A stretch of DNA of 64,000 nt from Roseateles sp. YR242 (GTDB taxonomy: Bacteria > Pseudomonadota > Gammaproteobacteria > Burkholderiales > Burkholderiaceae_C): the NCBI RefSeq assembly GCF_900109745.1, contig NZ_FOAV01000004.1:180245-244244 (forward strand). The letters are read 5' to 3'. Below, piece by piece: positions 56,409 to 64,000 of the stretch. The notes beneath the pieces were generated by a model that did not search any database, was not told where the DNA came from, and saw nothing but the letters and a program-made list of their open reading frames with translations. Numbering within the stretch: the stretch's first letter is position 1; the number at the start of each line of letters is the position of its first letter. A program made the translations under genes and the position numbers.

Positions 56409-58196
56409 TCAAAGCCCTTCCAGCAGCGTCAGGAAGGCCTGTACGCAGAGTTCGGTGTCGTCGGTGGTGACCGACTCCAGGGGGTTGTGGCTGATGCCCA
56501 GGTTGAGGCCGCGCTGGAACAGCATGGCCTGCGGCATCAGTTCGTGCAGCTTCATCGCGTCATGGCCCGCGCCCGAGGGCATGCGGTGCGCGGGCAGGCC
56601 CAGCGCCAGGACTGCGGCTTCCCAGCGCTGCTGCCACGCAGGCGCGCTCGGGGCTGCCGCAGCGGTCATGGTGCGTTGCAGCTGGATGCTCACGCCGCGC
56701 CGTTGGGCGATGGTCTCCAGGGCGGCGCGCACGTCGGTGTCGAGGGCGTCGCGGGCCTGATCGGTGGTGGCGCGCAGGTCCAGGCTGAACAGGCAGCGGC
56801 CGGGGATCACGTTCATGGAGCCGGCGGGTACCTGCAACTGGCCCACGGTGCCGACCACGTCGGGCACGGCCGCGGCCCGCTCTTCCACGTACAGGATCAG
56901 CTCGGCCACGGCGGCGGCGGCGTCACGGCGGCGGTCCATCGGCGTGGTGCCGGCGTGGGCGGCCAGGCCGCGCACCTCGCCCAGGTAGCGCACGCTGCCG
57001 TTGATGGAGGTGACGACCCCCAGCGGCAGGTCCAGTTCGCAGAGCACCGGCCCCTGTTCAATGTGGACTTCGACGAAGCCGAGATAACGGGCGGGATCGC
57101 GATGAAGCGCGCGGATGGCGTCCATGGTGGCGGGCAGACCGGCTTGCTGCATGGCCTCCCGCATGGTGACGCCGTCGGCGTCGCGCTGCTCCAGCCAGGC
57201 GGGGTCGAAATGGCCGGTCAGGGCGCTGGAGCCGATGAAGGTGGCCTGATAGCGCTGGCCTTCCTCTTCCGCAAAGCCGATGACCTCGATCCCGTGGGGC
57301 AAGCGCCGCCCCTGGCGATGCAGTTCGCGGACGCAGGCCATGGGCACGAGGATGCCGAGGCGGCCGTCGTACTTGCCGCCGTTGCGCACCGTGTCGTAGT
57401 GGCTGCCGGTGAGCAGTCGCGGCGTATCGGGGGCGCTGCCGTGATAGACACCGACCACGTTGCCGACAGCGTCGAGCGAGACCTCGTCGAAGCCAGACTC
57501 ACGCATCCACGTCATCAGTTGAGCTGCGGCGGCCTGGTGTGCCGGCGTCAGGTAGGTGACGGTCAACTGGCCCTGCTCGGCGAAGCCGGGGTCCGAGAAG
57601 CGGGCGAGCGCCTCGGCCCAATCCCAGACCTGTTCGCCCAGCGCGGGGGTGATGCCGAACTTGTCGTTCAGCCGGATCTCGGCGATGCGATGGATGTTGC
57701 GCAGGCATTCCGCCCGTTCCACATCCGGATGGCCCAGCAGGCGGCGGGCAAAGGTGTCGATGATCTGCTGGCGCGACAGGCCCAGGCCACGCGGCCCGCG
57801 GACTGCCAGGATGAAGGGCCAGCCGAAGCGGGCGTTGTAGTCGGCGTTCAACTGCTGCAGGCGGCTGAATTCCTCCGGCGTGCAATGGGTCAGGCCGGCC
57901 TTGCTTTGCTCGTGGGTGGATTCGGCGGTGAGGCGCTGGTCCACCATCGCCTTGCCCGCCAGTTCCGGGTGGGCGCGGATCAGGCCGAGCTGTTCGTCGA
58001 CCGTGGCGATGCGGACCACCTCGGCCAGGGCCAGCTTCAGTGCAGCGGCGCTCGGGAAGCCACCTGCGGGGCGGCGTTCATGGGCTCGGGCGGCGATCCA
58101 CGGGGAATGCTCGTAGACCCCGTCCAGCGCGGCGACAAAGGCCTCACGGCTGGCGGTGGCCAGCGAGGCCAGGGTGAGGGAGGGGATGGTGCTCAT
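56409..58196 (-). CDS. Fused OHCU decarboxylase (UraD) - allantoate amidohydrolase (AllC)
   Basis: A 595-residue two-domain enzyme. Residues 1-170 are UraD, with the catalytic histidine in IRAHPELAGKA (His76) and FGWPFILAVRG. Residues about 175-595 are an M20-type amidohydrolase, with metal ligands in LTGSHYDTVRNGGKYDG, EEEGQRY and VHIEQGP, and RYLGEVRGLAAHAGTTPM in the dimer domain. Together they turn OHCU into S-allantoin and later allantoate into ureidoglycine, CO2 and ammonia, skipping the PuuE step between. An ATG at 58196 is preferred to an upstream TTG overlapping puuE. Confidence 0.92.
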   Translation of the reverse strand: MSTIPSLTLASLATASREAFVAALDGVYEHSPWIAARAHERRPAGGFPSAAALKLALAEVVRIATVDEQLGLIRAHPELAGKAMVDQRLTAESTHEQSKAGLTHCTPEEFSRLQQLNADYNARFGWPFILAVRGPRGLGLSRQQIIDTFARRLLGHPDVERAECLRNIHRIAEIRLNDKFGITPALGEQVWDWAEALARFSDPGFAEQGQLTVTYLTPAHQAAAAQLMTWMRESGFDEVSLDAVGNVVGVYHGSAPDTPRLLTGSHYDTVRNGGKYDGRLGILVPMACVRELHRQGRRLPHGIEVIGFAEEEGQRYQATFIGSSALTGHFDPAWLEQRDADGVTMREAMQQAGLPATMDAIRALHRDPARYLGFVEVHIEQGPVLCELDLPLGVVTSINGSVRYLGEVRGLAAHAGTTPMDRRRDAAAAVAELILYVEERAAAVPDVVGTVGQLQVPAGSMNVIPGRCLFSLDLRATTDQARDALDTDVRAALETIAQRRGVSIQLQRTMTAAAAPSAPAWQQRWEAAVLALGLPAHRMPSGAGHDAMKLHELMPQAMLFQRGLNLGISHNPLESVTTDDTELCVQAFLTLLEGL

Positions 58197-58245
58197 CGTG
58201 TCGGCAGGTGGTCGCGGTTCCGGAGGCGGAGGGGGTAGGGGAGCG

Positions 58246-59220
58246 TCACCCCCAGACAAACGCCGTGGACGGATCGAAGGGATAGGTCTGGCGCCAGTGG
58301 CGGGCGATGTCCACCCGGCGGGTGATCCAGACGCGGTCGTGTTTCTCGATGTGGTCCAGGAACCGCTGCAGCGCGCGCATGCGGCCGGGGCGGCCCAGCA
58401 GCCGGCAGTGCATGCCGATACTCATCATCTTCGGCGCCTCCGCGCCTTCGGCATAGAGCACGTCGAAGCTGTCGCGCAGGTACTCGAAGAACTCGTCGCC
58501 ATGGCTGAAACCTTGCGGCAGGGCAAAGCGCATGTCGTTGCAGTCCAACGTGTAGGGCACCACCAGATGGGGGGCGAGCGTGCCGTCGGTCTTGCGCACC
58601 TGCAGCCAGAAGGGCAAGTCGTCGCCGTAGTAGTCGCTGTCGTACTCGAAGCCACCGTAGTCCGCGACGAGGCGGCGTGTGTGCGGGCTGTCGCGACCGG
58701 TGTACCAGCCGCAGGGGCGTTCCCCGGTGAGGCGCTGGATGATGTCCATGCCGATGTCCATGTGCTGGCGCTCGATGGCCTCGTCCAGGCCCTGGTAGTG
58801 GATCCAGCGCCAGCCGTGGCAGGCAATCTCGTGATTGAGCTGGACAAAGGCCTGGGTCAGTTCCGGATGGCGCTCCAGCGCCATGGACACGCCGAACACG
58901 GTCAGGGGCAGGGCGCGTTTCTCGAACTCCCGCAGCAGACGCCACACGCCGGTGCGCGAGCCGTATTCGTAAATGCCCTCCATGCTCAGGTGCCGGGCCG
59001 GGTAGGCGGCCGGGTTGAACATCTCGGAGAGGAACTGCTCACTGCCGGCGTCGCCATGCAGCACCGAGTTCTCGCCACCTTCCTCGTAGTTGAGGACGAA
59101 CTGCACGGCGATACGGGCCTGGCCGGGCCACTGGGCGTGCGGCGGGTGTTCACCGTAGCCGACGAGGTCGCGCGGATAGGCCGGCGAGGTGGGGGCGAGG
59201 CGTGGGGCGGGCGGCGTCAT
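58246..59220 (-). CDS. puuE: Allantoinase PuuE (polysaccharide deacetylase fold)
   Basis: A 324-residue cofactor-independent allantoinase that opens the hydantoin ring of allantoin to give allantoate. Family features are PRDLVGYGEHPPHAQWPGQARIAVQFVLNYEEGGE at the N-terminus, FGVSMALERHPEL, then HEIACHGWRWIHYQ and SIGMHCRLLGRPGR. This is the non-metal PuuE class, unrelated to AllB. It sits between gntR and uraD-allC on the same strand. Confidence 0.95.
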   Translation of the reverse strand: MTPPAPRLAPTSPAYPRDLVGYGEHPPHAQWPGQARIAVQFVLNYEEGGENSVLHGDAGSEQFLSEMFNPAAYPARHLSMEGIYEYGSRTGVWRLLREFEKRALPLTVFGVSMALERHPELTQAFVQLNHEIACHGWRWIHYQGLDEAIERQHMDIGMDIIQRLTGERPCGWYTGRDSPHTRRLVADYGGFEYDSDYYGDDLPFWLQVRKTDGTLAPHLVVPYTLDCNDMRFALPQGFSHGDEFFEYLRDSFDVLYAEGAEAPKMMSIGMHCRLLGRPGRMRALQRFLDHIEKHDRVWITRRVDIARHWRQTYPFDPSTAFVWG

Positions 59221-59289
59221 GATGGTGGCGGCGTGGGTGGCGGCTTGGGGTGGCGGTAGGTTGACGGAGGGCGTCGGCGGGGGCCTGTG

Positions 59290-60012
59290 TCAACGTGGGC
59301 TCTTGCGCGGCATCTGCAGCACGGCCTTGAGGTCTTGCACACGCGGGTTGAGGCGCAGGTTGGCTTCCACATTGCCCAGGTGGGCGTCCAGCAGCTTCAG
59401 CACCGCGCGCTTGTCCCGGGCTTCCAGGGCATCCACGATGGCCTCGTGTTCGGCCTGGGACTCGGCGGCCGAGTGGGAGCTCTGGTACATGAGCGCGATC
59501 AGCGAGCTGCGCGACAGCAGGTCGGTGAGGATCTGGGCCAGCACCGAATTGCCCTGCATGCGGGCCAGCACCACATGGAAGTCGGCCAGCAGCCGGGTGC
59601 GGCCCGGCACATCGGTGCGGGTGATGGCCTCACGTTCCTGCTTCAGGTGGCTGCGCAACTGGCGCACCTGGGTGGCGGTGATGTGCTGGCACAGGTCGGC
59701 CAGCATGGCGGCTTCCAGCATCTTGCGCACCTCGAAGACCTGGCGGGCTTCTTCCACGCTGGGTTGGGCGACGAAGGCGCCGCGTGCTGGCTCCAGCTTC
59801 ACCAGGCGGTCCCGGCTGAGCTGGTTCAGTGCTTGCCGCACGAGGGTGCGGGAGCAATCGAAGATGTCCGCGATCTGCTGTTCCACCAGCTTGGTGCCGG
59901 GCATGAGCCGACGCTCCACGATGGCCTGGGTGATGGCCGTGGTGATTTGCTCGGTCACGGAGCTGCCGGCAGCCAGGTCGGCCGCAGCGGGCTGGAAGGG
60001 GGACTCGCTCAT
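59290..60012 (-). CDS. GntR-family regulator, FadR/FCD subfamily
   Basis: A 240-residue regulator. The winged helix runs about residues 22-88 (IVERRLMPGTKLVEQQIADIFDCSRTLVRQALNQL), and the FCD effector domain follows with metal-ligand-type residues DFH, EHEAI and LLDAHL. It is first in the operon with puuE, uraD-allC and the M20 gene, and divergent from uraH. A TGTATACA palindrome is only 12 bases upstream of its ATG, which suggests autoregulation. The likely effector is a purine-derived intermediate. Confidence 0.92.
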   Translation of the reverse strand: MSESPFQPAAADLAAGSSVTEQITTAITQAIVERRLMPGTKLVEQQIADIFDCSRTLVRQALNQLSRDRLVKLEPARGAFVAQPSVEEARQVFEVRKMLEAAMLADLCQHITATQVRQLRSHLKQEREAITRTDVPGRTRLLADFHVVLARMQGNSVLAQILTDLLSRSSLIALMYQSSHSAAESQAEHEAIVDALEARDKRAVLKLLDAHLGNVEANLRLNPRVQDLKAVLQMPRKSPR

Positions 60013-60024
60013 TGTGCTCCGGAG

Positions 60025-60032
60025 TGTATACA
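60025..60032. promoter_or_regulatory. Candidate GntR operator, copy 2 (gntR/uraH divergent promoter)
   Basis: A 10-base perfect palindrome GTGTATACAC, extended to TGTATACACTTTG. It lies in the 67-base gap between the start codons of gntR and uraH, so one bound dimer could control both directions. Confidence 0.75.
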
Positions 60033-60079
60033 CTTTGGCCCATTCACCAATCTCCGCGCGACAAAGCGCCAGACACCCG

Positions 60080-60436
60080 ATGGGAAAGCTCACCACTCAT
60101 GTGCTGGACACCATGCATGGCACGCCCGCGTCGGGCATGTCGGTCCAGTTGTTCCGGCTTGATGGGGCTGGCGGGCCGGTGCTGGTGCGGGCGCTGCGGC
60201 TGAATGCGGACGGGCGGGCGGATGGGCCATTGCTGGAAGGTGAGACCTTGACGGCGGGGCGGTACCGCCTGGTGTTTGGCGTGGCGGCCTACTTTGACAG
60301 CCGTGGGGTGGTGTTGCCGCAACCGCCGTTCCTGGACGAGGTGCCGTTGGACTTCGGCATTGCCGACGTCTCGGCGCACTATCACGTGCCATTGCTGGCC
60401 AGCCCGTGGTCGTATTCGACCTACCGGGGCAGTTGA
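60080..60436 (+). CDS. uraH: 5-hydroxyisourate hydrolase UraH
   Basis: A 118-residue transthyretin-like enzyme that hydrolyses 5-hydroxyisourate to OHCU. The N-terminal KLTTHVLDTMHGTPA has the catalytic histidine, a second histidine is in SAHYHVPLLASP and the C-terminal YRGS is the diagnostic motif separating it from transthyretin. xdhC follows 14 bases downstream. Confidence 0.96.
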   Translation: MGKLTTHVLDTMHGTPASGMSVQLFRLDGAGGPVLVRALRLNADGRADGPLLEGETLTAGRYRLVFGVAAYFDSRGVVLPQPPFLDEVPLDFGIADVSAHYHVPLLASPWSYSTYRGS

Positions 60437-60450
60437 GCGGCAGCCGGTCC

Positions 60451-61254
60451 ATGCGTTCCTGGCAGACCTTGGCGCTTCGCCTGGCAAAAGCCCCGGCGGT
60501 GCTGGTGCGGGTGGACCAGGTGGAAGGGAGCGGGCCGCGGGAGGTGGGGGCCTGGATGGCGGTGACGCCGTCGGACCTGGTCGGCACCATTGGTGGCGGT
60601 CAGCTGGAATTTGACGCCACGGCCCGGGCGCGTGCGGCCTTGGCGGCGGGCCGGGTTCTGGAGCCGCGGCAGCGTTTTGCGCTGGGGCCCAGTCTGGGGC
60701 AGTGCTGCGGCGGTGTGGTGTGGCTGACCTTCGAGTGGCTGGATGCCAGTGCCATTGCCGGGCTGGGGGAGCGTCTGGGCAACCAGCAGGGCTGGCGGCC
60801 GGTGGTCTTGTTCGGTGGCGGGCATGTGGGTCATGCCATTGTGGCCTTGCTGGCGCGTCTGCCGGCCCGGGTGCATTGGATCGACAGCCGTGAGGGGGTG
60901 TTTCCCGAGCCCTTGCCGGACAACGTCCGCGCGGAGCAGTCCGAACCGGTGCAGGGGGCGGTGGGTTCGCTGGCGCCGGGTGCGCGGGTGCTGATCATGA
61001 GTTTCAGCCATGCGGAGGATCTGGACATCCTGGCGGCGTGCTTGCGGCGGCAGCGGGTGGCGAACGACCTGGCATCCATTGGCCTGATCGGCAGCAAGAG
61101 CAAGTGGGCCACCTTCCGGCACCGTCTGGAAGCGCGCGGGTTCACCGAGGAAGAACTCTCCCGTGTGATCTGCCCCATCGGTGTTCCGGGCATCCAGGGC
61201 AAGCAGCCGGAGATGGTGGCGTTGGCGGTGGTGGCGCAGGTGATGCAGGGCTGA
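60451..61254 (+). CDS. xdhC: Xanthine dehydrogenase accessory protein XdhC
   Basis: A 267-residue molybdenum-cofactor chaperone that loads sulfurated cofactor into xanthine dehydrogenase. The N-terminal XdhC/CoxI domain shows LVGTIGGGQLEFDA and SLGQCCGGVV; the C-terminal Rossmann part shows VLFGGGHVGHA and LIGSKSKWATFRHRL. The xdhA and xdhB genes it serves are not in the window. A GTG start 45 bases upstream overlapping uraH is possible; the ATG is family-like. Confidence 0.94.
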   Translation: MRSWQTLALRLAKAPAVLVRVDQVEGSGPREVGAWMAVTPSDLVGTIGGGQLEFDATARARAALAAGRVLEPRQRFALGPSLGQCCGGVVWLTFEWLDASAIAGLGERLGNQQGWRPVVLFGGGHVGHAIVALLARLPARVHWIDSREGVFPEPLPDNVRAEQSEPVQGAVGSLAPGARVLIMSFSHAEDLDILAACLRRQRVANDLASIGLIGSKSKWATFRHRLEARGFTEEELSRVICPIGVPGIQGKQPEMVALAVVAQVMQG

Positions 61255-61392
61255 CGCGGTCCGTCCGTCTGGTCCGGATGTTTTCTGACGGCTGTGCGGG
61301 TTGGTACGTGCGGTCGCCGCCCGCTGATGTGCTTGTGGCGCGACGTCCTGGGGATCGCCCGGGGGTATTGCGGGGTAGCACCTGCGCATAGC

Positions 61393-61400
61393 TGTATACA
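61393..61400. promoter_or_regulatory. Candidate GntR operator, copy 3 (puuD)
   Basis: TGTATACA extended to TGTATACACTTTG, identical over 13 bases to copy 2. It lies in the 288-base gap between xdhC and puuD, about 140 bases before the puuD start. Confidence 0.75.
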
Positions 61401-61542
61401 CTTTGGTCACGTCGCCGCGGCGCCCAGAACACATGGGGGACCTCCGCATCATCGCTGCATGATGCTGGCGGGTTTCCTGGCGCGACGTTCAGCCGGATCA
61501 CAGCGCCCGCAGTGGTGGTCCGGTCCTTGTTGAATGTGTCTG

Positions 61543-62850
61543 ATGGACAGCTATTTGCTTGACTGGGCCAACCTGCTGCTGCGCTGGCTGCATGTGATTG
61601 TGGCCATTGCCTGGATCGGGGCCTCCTTTTACTTCGTCTGGTTGGACAACCATCTGGTGAAGCCGGAGGCGGGGGACTTGCGGGCCAAGGGGGTGGACGG
61701 CGAGCTGTGGGCGGTGCATGGCGGGGGCTTCTACAACCCGCAGAAGTACATGGTGGCGCCGGGTCACCTGCCGCAGCATCTGCACTGGTTCTACTGGGAG
61801 AGTTACTGGACGTGGATGAGTGGCTTTGCGCTGTTTGCGTTGCTGTATCTCTTCAATGCCCACACCTATCTGATCGACAAGCGGGTGCACGACTGGAGTG
61901 CCCCGGCGGCGGTAACGGGGGCCTTGTGTTTTCTGGCGGGTGGCTGGCTGCTGTATGACCAGATCTGCCGGCGTTTTGGTCGCAAGGCTGACGGCAGCAT
62001 TGGTAATGATGGGGTGGTGCTGGGTTTGGTGGCGGCGGTGATCGTGGTGGCGGCGTGGGGGGCGAGTCAGCTCTTTGCGGGCCGGGCGGCCTTTCTGATT
62101 GTGGGCGCAATGATCGCCACGATGATGAGCGCCAACGTCTTCTTCTGGATCATTCCGGGGCAGAAGCAGGTGATCGAGGACATGCGGGCGGGCCGGCCGG
62201 TGAATCCGGTGTTTGGGCAGCGGGGCAAGCAGCGGAGCGTGCACAACACCTATTTCACGCTGCCGGTGCTGATTGCGATGCTTTCCAATCACTACGGGAT
62301 GCTTTACAGCCATTCCTGGAACTGGCTGGTGCTGGTGGCGCTGATGTTGGTGGGGGCCTTGGTGCGGACCTGGTTCGTGAAGCGTCACAAGGGGGTGAAT
62401 GCGTGGCCCTTGCTGGTGATGGTGGCGGTCTTGCTGGTGGCGCTGATCGTGGCGTTGGCACCTGTCGGGATGGCGGGCAATGGGACGGTTGATGCGCCGG
62501 TGGCGGCGACCTCTCTGAATGCTTCTTCGACCTCTGCTTCGACCTCTGCTTTGAGCTCTTCTTCGAGTTCTGCTGCCGCCTCTGGCACTGCGCCAACGAG
62601 TGCTCCAGCCACACAGGGACCACCCACTTTCGAGCAAGTGCACCACATCGTGCAGGACCGCTGCCAGGCTTGCCACAACGCAGCCCTCGCGCCCAAACGG
62701 ATCCAGCTCCACACACCGGAACTGATCGAACAGCATGCGCAGGAGATCTATCAGCAGGCGGTGGTCCAAAAGTCCATGCCGCTGAACAACGCCACTGGCA
62801 TCACCGACGAAGAACGAGCTGTTCTTGGACGCTGGTTCCAGGCGCGTTGA
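61543..62850 (+). CDS. puuD: Membrane-bound urate oxidase PuuD with C-terminal cytochrome c domain
   Basis: A 435-residue inner-membrane enzyme oxidising urate to 5-hydroxyisourate and passing electrons to the respiratory chain. Eight or so membrane helices occupy residues 1-315 (WLHVIVAIAWIGASFYFVWLDN, then FYWESYWTWMSGF). A serine/alanine-rich linker of about 45 residues follows. The C-terminal periplasmic domain (from about residue 365) has one haem motif, CQACH, with a possible methionine ligand in KSMPLNN. An in-frame ATG at 61534 would add three residues. Haem attachment needs the Ccm system. Confidence 0.93.
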   Translation: MDSYLLDWANLLLRWLHVIVAIAWIGASFYFVWLDNHLVKPEAGDLRAKGVDGELWAVHGGGFYNPQKYMVAPGHLPQHLHWFYWESYWTWMSGFALFALLYLFNAHTYLIDKRVHDWSAPAAVTGALCFLAGGWLLYDQICRRFGRKADGSIGNDGVVLGLVAAVIVVAAWGASQLFAGRAAFLIVGAMIATMMSANVFFWIIPGQKQVIEDMRAGRPVNPVFGQRGKQRSVHNTYFTLPVLIAMLSNHYGMLYSHSWNWLVLVALMLVGALVRTWFVKRHKGVNAWPLLVMVAVLLVALIVALAPVGMAGNGTVDAPVAATSLNASSTSASTSALSSSSSSAAASGTAPTSAPATQGPPTFEQVHHIVQDRCQACHNAALAPKRIQLHTPELIEQHAQEIYQQAVVQKSMPLNNATGITDEERAVLGRWFQAR

Positions 62851-63491
62851 CGGGGCTGGTGGCGTCGCTGATTGTTCTTTGCCCGCGCCGGAAAGCGCCA
62901 GGCCGGGGGGCATTTGCTCCATGTCCCCCGCCCGCTCCGCGGGCTCCTCCTAATACTTACGCAAATGCCCCCCGGCCTGTCACTTTCCGAACCCAGGACT
63001 TCAACGACTTGACTGCGGCGGGCCGAGACCTTCTCGCACCGAAGCGCCCGTCCCCATCCCGTGACGAATCGAAGTGATTGGTCAGGCGCTGATTCCCTGG
63101 CGGAAGTACTCAGTCGGGAAGCGGCGATCCGGTGCCCTTCTCCGTAAGTATTAGCACCGTCCCCATACGTGACGAATCGAAGTGATGGTGGTCAGGCGCT
63201 GATTCTCTGGTGGGAGTACTCGGTCGGGAAGCGACGATCCGGTGCCCTTTTCCGTAAGTATTAGGAGGAGCCCCGGAGGGGCGGGGGAGCGACCTCGGAC
63301 ATAAACAGTCCAGTGGACTGTTTATGCCTAGGGAGCGCCAGGGCCACTGGCCCTGGCATGGAGGAAAAGGGTGCCGGATCGTCGCTTCCACCGTGGGTCA
63401 GAGAAGGTATTCCACCCCGACGCGCAGACAAAAAAAGGACCGCAGAGCGCGGTCCTTTTCTCATTGAGAGAGAGAGCCAGCCAGACCGGTA
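62851..63491. repeat. Repeat-rich region between puuD and the chemoreceptor gene
   Basis: A 641-base gap between convergent genes, filled with repeats. (a) Inverted arms at 62889-62917 and 62961-62989, 19 inner bases perfect. (b) A roughly 109-base direct repeat, 63050-63154 and 63159-63264. (c) The 11-mer GTAAGTATTAG three times: minus strand at 62950-62960, plus strand at 63144-63154 and 63254-63264. (d) 27-base inverted arms at 63227-63253 and 63363-63389 with two mismatches. (e) A palindrome of 12-base arms at 63300-63326 and one of 9-base arms at 63337-63357. No credible protein is encoded. Confidence 0.93.
63429..63459 (-). terminator. Terminator of the chemoreceptor gene
   Basis: A stem of AAAAGGACCGC (63433-63443) and GCGGTCCTTTT (63449-63459) encloses a 5-base loop AGAGC. 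The A-run from 63429 gives a long U-tract on the minus strand. It lies about 33 bases past the stop of the receptor gene. Confidence 0.9.
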
Positions 63492-64000
63492 TCAGACCCG
63501 GAAGCGCCCGACCTGTTCAACCAGGCGATGCGCCTGCTCCCGAAGGCTTTCGGCCGCTGCCGTGCTTTCCTCCACCAGGGCGGCGTTCTGCTGTGTCCCC
63601 TGATCCAACTGAGCGACAGCGCCGTTGATCCGGGTCACACCCTGAGCCTGTTCATGCGAGGCGGTCGAGATCTCGCCAATGATGTCGGTCACCCGCCGCA
63701 CGCTGCTCACGATCGCCTGCATCGCCGCACCGGTATCGCTCACCAGACGGGCGCCCGACTCCACGCGTTCACCACTGGCCGTGATCAGACCCTTGATCTG
63801 CTTGGCCGCCTCAGCGCTGCGCTGCGCCAGATGGCGAACCTCGGAGGCCACCACCGCAAACCCGCGGCCTTGCTCACCAGCCCGTGCGGCTTCCACCGCC
63901 GCATTCAGCGCCAGGATGTTGGTCTGGAACGCGATCGAATCGATGGTGCCGATGATGTCGCTGATCTGCCGGCTTGCCTGGCTGATCTCCTCCATCGTGC
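63492..64000 (-). CDS. Methyl-accepting chemotaxis protein, C-terminal part (cut by window edge)
   Basis: The last 169 residues of a chemoreceptor; the frame remains open to the right edge. The highly conserved signalling tip is present: [37 protein letters not shown], followed by the coiled-coil [16 protein letters not shown] and a methylation helix with [15 protein letters not shown]. The protein ends shortly after, with no CheR-binding pentapeptide. Sensor domain and ligand lie outside the window. Confidence 0.95.
   Translation of the reverse strand, partial: TMEEISQASRQISDIIGTIDSIAFQTNILALNAAVEAARAGEQGRGFAVVASEVRHLAQRSAEAAKQIKGLITASGERVESGARLVSDTGAAMQAIVSSVRRVTDIIGEISTASHEQAQGVTRINGAVAQLDQGTQQNAALVEESTAAAESLREQAHRLVEQVGRFRV

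Noticed and set aside
63050-63264. Direct repeats as a CRISPR array
   Set aside because: There are only two units of about 109 bases with no repeat-spacer alternation and no cas genes.
63110-63391. A 93-codon minus-strand frame in the repeat region
   Set aside because: It is made of the repeat elements themselves and overlaps their hairpins.

Overview
The window is GC-rich and gene-dense. Gene content and order point to a betaproteobacterium of the order Burkholderiales, most like the Rubrivivax/Roseateles/Mitsuaria group. The clues are hisI-hisE-hinT-tatABC, petABC-sspAB, DUF721-secA, a nap-ccm supercluster, FxDxF-type PEP-CTERM proteins, and a purine-degradation cluster with a fused UraD-AllC. 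This placement is inference; no rRNA gene is present. Nearly all of it looks like chromosomal backbone. I see no phage, no transposase and no CRISPR array.

Layout. (1) 0-4.8 kb, plus strand: the end of a gene cut by the edge, a DUF815 ATPase, a NUDIX hydrolase, hisI, hisE, a small membrane protein, a HIT protein and tatABC. (2) 4.8-10.9 kb: a periplasmic HtrA-type protease and a Nif3-like protein whose start codons overlap on opposite strands, then pdxA, a large DUF1631 protein and mscL. (3) 11.1-15.5 kb: petABC (cytochrome bc1), sspA, sspB and tRNA-Thr(UGU). (4) 15.5-19.2 kb: a secreted protein of unknown family, then an ABM monooxygenase and a DJ-1/PfpI protein opposite a LysR regulator. 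(5) 19.3-31.1 kb, minus strand: napEDABC followed by ccmABCDEFGHI, mostly joined by 4-base stop/start overlaps. This encodes periplasmic nitrate reductase plus the haem-attachment machinery that its c-type cytochromes (and those of bc1) need. NapA has a Tat signal, so TatABC is also functionally connected. (6) 31.6-41.9 kb: DUF721, secA, two PEP-CTERM proteins, argJ, a SPOR-domain protein, a degenerate response regulator and a methyltransferase. (7) 42.2-52 kb: a membrane PQQ dehydrogenase carrying a hexanucleotide repeat, a 1053-residue protein built of about 49-residue helical repeats, a structured non-coding stretch, a prolyl oligopeptidase and a porin. (8) 52.1-62.9 kb: an NMT1-type ABC transporter, an M20 deacylase, UraD-AllC, PuuE, a GntR regulator, UraH, XdhC and PuuD. 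Together these take urate to allantoate and ureidoglycine. (9) 62.9-63.4 kb: a dense array of direct and inverted repeats. Last comes the 3' part of a chemoreceptor gene that runs off the edge.

The most interesting signals are: a 13-base motif (TGTATACA, then C or G, then TTTG) found three times, once in front of each transcription unit or divergent pair of the purine region and probably the GntR operator; the repeat protein at 44.8-48.0 kb with an apparently orphan terminator upstream of it; the complex repeat array at 62.9-63.4 kb; and an unassigned M20 enzyme inside the urate pathway operon.
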